Source of the DNA: Hysterangium stoloniferum
Lineage: Eukaryota; Basidiomycota; Agaricomycetes; Hysterangiales; Hysterangiaceae
NCBI GenBank assembly: GCA_015178975.1
Contig: WHVD01000056.1
Coordinates: forward strand, 372,001-436,000
Direction: 5' to 3'
Length of the DNA stretch: 64,000 bases
This document shows positions 58,184 through 64,000 of the stretch, piece by piece. Under the pieces are notes generated by a model. The model saw only the letters and a list, made by a program, of their open reading frames with translations. It ran no database searches and had not been told where the DNA came from. The position numbers were made by a program, and so were the translations under genes. The stretch's first letter is position 1; every line of letters begins with the position of its first letter.

Positions 58184-61100
58184 ATGGAGGATCCAGATCC
58201 CTTGTATGAGCATGATATCTTTCATCTGAAGCACTTGTTGAGGGCGGGGACCGTACAGATATACTGCACAGCTAATACATATTATGGTACGAACAGTGCT
58301 TTTTTGAATGGTGGCAGCGGATACGCAGATTGGAACAGCCAACCTCCGCCCTTGCTTCTGAATGAGTCTGAATTGCATCTGCAGCCCACATCCTCGAGTG
58401 TCATCACAGTCCTCGCTCTCGCTTTCCTCGTCCATCATCAATTTATCAGAGCCACATGGAAGCGTCACCATTCAGTCATCCACGTTCGCATTTATCTCGT
58501 CCCCTTCGACCTTCCTGGAGCTGGCGGAAAGCTCACTGCAGATAAGCCTGGTAGAAAACCACACTTGATAACAGCACGGGCATATATGATTTCTCTACTA
58601 GCCCGTACTAATCGCTCCAAAAAGGCCTGGAACGAGGCTGCTCCCTATTGTGATCCCTTCGAACCTTTCCTTCCCAGGGAAACCGTCAGTTCATACATTC
58701 CCGTGTGATCCCAACTGACGCAATGGGTTTTACAGGACAATAGAACGCTCTCTGAAATTTACAGTGACCTCCCTTCTCCTGTCATAGATCATTCTACCTT
58801 CCTACTGGGGAAAGACCGTCGGACCAGAGAAACCTACATGGAGGCACTGCATTGGACGTCCCCTCCAGGAATGCGGCCTTTATACAAATATCAGCGGCGC
58901 ACTGTTGCACGAATGTTACAGCAGGAATTGGACCCTGGCCATGCCCCTGATCCTCGATATGTTCCTATACATGATGCCCAGGATTCGTCCAAATTTTTCT
59001 ACCTGCAGCCATCCACTCTGGAGATATTATCTAGCATTCCATCATATCCCCAGGCAAGGGGGGGTATCCTCTGTGAGGAGATGGGTTCTGGCAAGACATG
59101 CATAATGTTAGGATTGATCACGGCGACCAGGTATCAGCTGTCATCACCTGAAGAGTCGGAGTTGGGTATCCCGAAACGGCCAGTGCTAACGCCGCTCTCT
59201 TTATTCCATTTTCGCTCCAAGATTTTCCGAGAAGCTCGGAAAGCCGCACATATCCAACACCCAACTGGCGAGCTCCCCTCGTTGGTCGAACTGACTTCTG
59301 ACTTTGTCACAGTATCTCCAGAGTTTTTACGTGATTCAGGTCCGAGTCATCAGCCTGCCAGACCGACGTACCCTCATATATCATTCTCTAGATCGCGAAA
59401 ATTTGAGGGATCGTCCCCATTTATCTGATCCTTTGGAATATAATCAGCCTTTCTATCACGTCTACAGCCCAGCGCCAGTGAAACGGACGCAGCTCAAAGC
59501 CGGCGATCAAGGACCGCGAAAAATGTATTTGACCACGGCTACCCTCATTATAGTTCCCGCTGCCATCTTGCAGCAATGGGGCTCGGAAATAAACAAACAT
59601 TGTGAAGATGGTTGTCTTCGTGTCCTGTCTTTGCATGGAAATAAGCCCGTACCTAGTGCACGTGAATTAGCTTCAAGATATGACGTGAGTGGGAGGAAAT
59701 GACCAGTGCATGACTCCCAGTCAATTAACGCAATATGTACCTGCCACAGATTGTTTTATTAACTCATGAGAGTGCGTTTATTGGCTGTTTCAAGATTGCC
59801 GTCTGACTTGCTACAGAATTCCGTGGCGAATGGAAAGGACGAGATGTCGACTCCTTTCATTCTTGGGAGACCTGCACATGTCCGGCCTTTTGGGAAATGT
59901 CTCGAATACCGCGGTGCTCGTGCGATGTAAAGCTACAACGTTTGGTATCACCTTTGGTGCTAGTATGTATTAGTTATTGTCCGTACCATTTTCTTTTTCA
60001 CGGATCCCCATCACGTCTAGGTTCGTTGGAAACGGCTCGTCGTTGATGAAGGACACGGTGCTGCTACGAGTCGTAGCAATTTCGCCCGACTGGCCTGTGA
60101 ACTAAGTGCAGAGCGGCGCTGGATTATGTCGGGTACACCGACTACTAATTTAATGGGCGTTTCGTTAGGCCTCTTATCGGACAGATCGGATACCCCTAAA
60201 ATGCCTTCTAGTGAAGTTCTTTATGATGGGAACCCCCGTGGAGAGTCCGTTACCAGTGACTACGACACATATGCGGGAGAGGCGGGGGTCGTGCCCGATA
60301 GTACTGATGTAAACTTAGAAAATGGCGACCTCTTATATCCTTCTGACGCATCTGGCGCCGAGGTTAGGCGTTGGACAACGGTTGACAATGATGATTTGAG
60401 GAAGGTAGCGCAGATGATGTCTGAATTTGTCAAAGCCCCGCCCTTTGCTGGAGAAGCCAAGTCCTTCAAGGATATGGTGAACCCCGCCCTTCTAGACAAG
60501 AATGGTCCTCGGTTTGGCGCAATACGAGTGTTAACTCAGGTTATGAGCCAAGTCATGTTGCGACATAGGTGTGTTCACGCTCATCAATGTGTCTCTTCAT
60601 TTACACTGACCCCGTATTTTTACTCTGCAGGATCGAGGACATCGAGAAAGAACTGCCAAACCTACTACCCCCGAAGAAAGAAAAGGTCGTAAAGCTTAAG
60701 TTCCATCCCTTGGCAGCCAAGACCTACAATGTACTCCAGGCGGGTATTGCCGTTAACGCTGTCGATTCCCAACGCACTGATAAAGTAAGGAATATCGTCA
60801 ACGAGGTAGATATTTCCTATTAATGTCCCATATATCAGGACTATCTTTTTCATAAAAGCGTACGTCATTTGCACTTCCATTCCACTTTGATATTACAATC
60901 TTCGAACTGTTCATGATAGAATCGAGCCGCTTTGAGATTAGCCTTGGACAATCTGGCACAGTTAGTCTTCCGCACAGCAAACGTGTACAGATATACTCAT
61001 TATTACTCAGAACCATGTTTTGGAGAACAGATCAGGATATTTTCGATATTTGCGCTGCTGTGGTCCGTTCGCAAGATGCTATGAAAAAGGGACAAGAACG

Positions 61101-62586
61101 GAAGATACCCGAAACGGATCTCAGACTCCTCGAAGAATCTCTTCGTATACAGTAAAACACCCTCTATACTTTTTTGAAACTTGACATGCAACATTTTACA
61201 CAGGCGCGATGCAGCAAATGACGAACTCTGGAAAGACGCTATGCGTCACGAGGAATGTCACTTTGTCGTGCGGGGTCTCGCACCTGCCCTACAGGCCGCA
61301 TGGTTCAGAATAAACCCTCAGCTATTCACCTGTAATCCTCCTTTACTGGATGCCGAGCGACTATGCAAATTGCGAGAGATCATGATCAGCAGACCTCTCA
61401 TTTCCGAAGAAAGTCTGATCACGTGTGGCCACCGAGTATCCGAAGAAGATAGAATGATTGACGAGAAATTCAATGAAATACGACGTGTTTCGAAGTCGAG
61501 GAAAAAGGTGACTGATAAACAGGAGCAGATTCTAAATCGTAAGCTGTTTAATCACAATGCGGGAGAAGTCAAACCGGCTATTATCCTCGACTCGTGTCAT
61601 GCCAAGTACCGCCAGGATGTTATCTCCACTATACCCCCAGTCTACATTGGGAATTCAGTATCCAGCAAACTCAATTATATTCTCCGCAAGGTGTGGCGCA
61701 TTCGTCTGTTGTGGTCTCCCCTTAATTGATGGGTATGCCAGGTTTTGAAGCACGCTCACAACCACAAGTTCCTTATTTTTTCAGCACTTCCCTTATCCCT
61801 TGCGTACATCGAAGACGCGTTGAAGTTGATTCAAATACCATGTCTAGCTTACACTTCTCGAGTCGACGCACGAGCGAGGCACAACGCGGTTGTTACATTT
61901 GAAACAAGCGACAAATACCGCGTCCTCTTGATGGAACTCAAGTTGGGCGCACGCGGGTTGTGAGCAGGTTGATTAATTTTTAAAAGCACACGGTAAACTG
62001 TATCGCATCCAATGTAGAAACCTAGTAACAGCGTCAAGAATTATTTTCTGCGAGCCGGTCTGGCAAGCTGATATCGAAGCACAGGCAATCAAGGTGAGAT
62101 TCTGTATGCCAATCTGAGGAAGCCGTCTGACTAGAAGATCTTTTTCCCTTTCCGCAGCGAGCGCATCGTATTGGCCAGAAATGTTCCAAGTTAAAAGTGA
62201 GTCTGTTGTCTGTGCGCGACCTGCGGGATTTTATGTTTTCGAAGGTGACAACCTTGGTCATGGAGGGGACATATGAGGAGGCCATGGTGTTGCGACGACG
62301 GGCTTTGCGAAACAAATCCGAGAAAATGCCCGCTATGGAAGAGGATGCGGGCCTGAATAGTTTTCTACGAAATGCAGCCTTTATTAGGGAAGAACACATC
62401 GTGTCGACGGACACTGAGCCTGAATATCTGGGTATCCCTTTGATACCAGTCGATCCCCCTACCTCAGAACCATTGAGGACTCTGGAAGTTCGCATAGACG
62501 TTGACGGAGGGTTTTCTGGAGAGAGAACTCTGGAGCAGTTGGGACAACCCCCCTGCAAAAAAATCAAGAGAGTGCATTTTGGATGA
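58184..62586 (+). CDS. SNF2-family ATPase (Rad5/SHPRH-like group), 15 exons
   Basis: Exon ends, all GT...AG: 58184-58684, 58736-59305, 59340-59684, 59750-59771, 59817-59962, 60021-60568, 60631-60784, 60839-60859, 60920-60960, 61011-61151, 61204-61690, 61742-61959, 62018-62093, 62158-62196, 62245-62586. Total 3,651 bases, 1,216 residues, in frame. Motifs: Walker [14 protein letters not shown]; motif Ia [15 protein letters not shown] at about 60045 ([12 protein letters not shown]); [10 protein letters not shown]; helicase-[43 protein letters not shown] Cys-rich insert ([18 protein letters not shown]) precedes DEGH. No RING finger is visible between the lobes. Expected nuclear, ATP-driven DNA translocase in repair or chromatin work. 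The exact orthologue is not certain, and the 34-base intron after 59305 is the weakest joint. Confidence 0.88.
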
Positions 62587-63243
62587 ACAGCAGTGGTCAG
62601 TTGTTTGCTTTTGGCTTGAACTTTTTCACACGAGAAAACTATTGTAGTTGTACAGTGTTTGATATAATCTGCCAGTCTATGAAAAATTAAAATCTTTCGA
62701 GTTGCCTAAACCTCTGTCCTAGGGGTTGTGTTCAAGGCGACACGATATGAAAGCCTGTTGAATAGGCTCACAGGCTCTGGGCCGTACGGGTTGATAGGAC
62801 TATGGTGTATTGTTCGTCGAACTAACGAACGGGGGCAGCGAGGATGATTACATAAGTAACTAAGGGTCCGCTGGTAGACATTCCGCAGACGACACTGGTG
62901 CGCGGCTGAAGGCTGCCGACTTTGACAGAGCAGTGAATTCAGAGGCCCCAAAACCTGTTCACTGTCATCCGCCTCTCCGCCCCTCACCACGAGCACTGGG
63001 GGCCCCAACCCCAGAGGCAGGTGTGGTCACGGAACAAGAGAGCCTTGTCACGTGCCTCGAAAATGAGTATATACATAATCTGTAAGAGTCGAGTCATGTA
63101 CGTGCACGTGACCACCCACATGTAACCCATGAGCGAGCGCTCGCAACAAATTGTGTGACCCATGTGACACAACGTGTAACCGATCATAGCAAGGATGCAT
63201 CACACACCTTCTCCTTCTTGCCTCCTGCTTCCATTCTTAACCA
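62587..63243. other. Intergenic
   Basis: Downstream of the SNF2 gene. The only pattern seen is a cluster of CACGTG/GTCACGTG-like sites and the palindrome GAGCGAGCGCTCGC (about 63029-63145). No gene that I can support. Confidence 0.5.
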
Positions 63244-63292
63244 ATGTCCTCCAGCTCAATCAACCTGCTAAGCCTTCTCAAAGTGGCGGGAG

Positions 63293-64000
63293 ATGTCATT
63301 ATCAGAGCCTATTGGACAAAAGTGAGTGTATAAATATTTATGCCTTGGAGTGCAGACAACAGCTAAATTGACTGTTAATTCTTTCAGTACTTCTCTACTG
63401 GTATTATTGATGTATCCGGCAACTTTATTTCCATCATTAATGCTAGTGGAAACACCTGAAGATGCTCCTCCTCGACTCGCTCTTTTGACACGACAGATGA
63501 TGGGTAAGCAGTGAGCTCTGTGGTAGACGGGTTCTGCTCTTCGAGCGCACTGGATCTGGCCGTTTTCATCCACCCACACCTCCCAGAGTTTAGGCTTTTC
63601 ACCGAAATCATGTCTTCTATTCCGCCCCATTCCGCCACCTAGGCCTTCACCCAGCTATCCAGGCATAAGCACGCCTGCAGCAATAGCTAAGGGGAAGAGT
63701 GGCAGAAATTTGATCGTCTGCATTGACAGTACCTCCAATTGTAGTGGAGTCATGCTTGATGAAAGTAAGTCATTGTATAACAGCATGGATTTATTATACC
63801 TGCTTTTCACAGAATCATCCGAGAATCCGCTCCAATGTCCTCCACATAGTGACCGGACCGCTCCAATCCCTCACACCCCAAGTGAAAGCCCTAGCTTGCC
63901 GAAAAAGAGACAGCCACCACAGAAAAATTCCGCGCATCAAGAAAGTGTGGTTCCCTGGAACCCATTCAGATATGTCAGTGTATTAATGTTATCTGTTCAA
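63293..64000 (+). CDS. Possible multi-exon gene, runs off the right edge
   Basis: Plus-strand splice signals look real: GTGAGT at 63322 with TTTCAG at 63387, GTAAGC near 63503, and GTAAGT at 63764 with TTTTCACAG ending about 63813. Joining 63293-63321 to 63388-63502 gives MSLSEPIGQNTSLLVLLMYP, and the last part reads GRNLIVCIDSTSNCSG across to a Pro/Ser-rich stretch ending VVPWNPFRYVSV. The segment RNLIVCIDSTSN faintly recalls DUF2235 hydrolase-like proteins (RNLVVCIDGTSNQ), but what follows does not match. The minus strand is also open over 63268-63638 and contains KPKLWEVWVDENGQIQ, so a gene on that strand is an alternative. Low certainty. Confidence 0.3.

Noticed and set aside
62706..63187. 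Minus-strand frames of 67-100 codons
   Set aside because: No motif, unusual composition, no splice context.
1..64000. tRNA or rRNA genes
   Set aside because: I saw no cloverleaf with A/B boxes and no rRNA-like stretch. The tRNA-like strings found are only retrotransposon primer sites.

Overview
The window looks like a repeat-rich fungal chromosome, most likely a basidiomycete of the mushroom lineage. The gene models have many short introns (about 35-70 bases, GT/GC...AG). The left-edge gene resembles multi-pass membrane/ankyrin proteins I know from mushroom genomes. The repeats are Ty3/gypsy, Ty1/copia, Tc1/mariner and many solo LTRs. No species is claimed.

Layout. (1) 268-2209, minus: a membrane-ankyrin protein gene. 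(2) About 3.77-9.5 kb: broken LTR pieces and a decayed copy of 'ORFx', a protein of unknown function. (3) 9479-52174: one LTR blown up to 42.7 kb by nested insertions. Most layers can be peeled off by their target-site duplications (TSDs). The outer LTR-E holds a solo LTR (9725-10369), a Tc1 transposon (10650-13706) and an LTR-J (13776-52120). LTR-J in turn holds a 5-kb pol-less LTR element (14068-19023), a 19.1-kb LTR element 'A' (19380-38504), a second Tc1 transposon (38939-47719, itself split by a copia element at 40345-47515) and a giant solo LTR-H (47851-51867, itself split by three more solo LTRs). Element A holds seven further LTR insertions and a damaged Ty3/gypsy gag-pol (28091-34816). 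(4) 52175-52745: a copia remnant. (5) 53.0-64.0 kb: gene-dense host DNA with a coiled-coil/AT-hook protein, an unknown 231-residue protein, a Fus1-like membrane SH3 protein, mitochondrial import motor subunit PAM17, a 15-exon SNF2 ATPase divergent from PAM17, and a partial gene model at the right edge.

LTR families are named here only by their ends. A: TGTGAAGGATAGG...TTTACA. B: TGTTACGACCGTG...CTTAACA. C: TGTAAGGGC...CCTTACA. D-group (D, E, F): TGTGA...TCACA. G: TGTGA..., about 1.3 kb. H: TGTTATGTATTTC...AYTACA or AYCACA, over 2 kb. I: TGTTAYGAC...CTTAACA. J: TGTTAYGACTGG...TTAACA. K: TGTAGAGAG...TTACA.

The most unusual system is the group formed by the D-element, element A and the 6.4-9.5 kb copy. 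Elements A and D share a primer-binding site and a first ORF (ORF1). All three share a 3' ORF (ORFx) ending in an LGGS..EAWGG motif beside an identical purine tract, with no reverse transcriptase of their own visible. They look like a family of non-autonomous LTR retrotransposons with two ORFs I cannot assign. Other notable points are an LTR (K) that carries its own 179-codon ORF upstream of a TATA box, a 20-base core shared by four otherwise unlike LTR families, and gypsy stop codons that are almost all TGA at presumed arginine positions.
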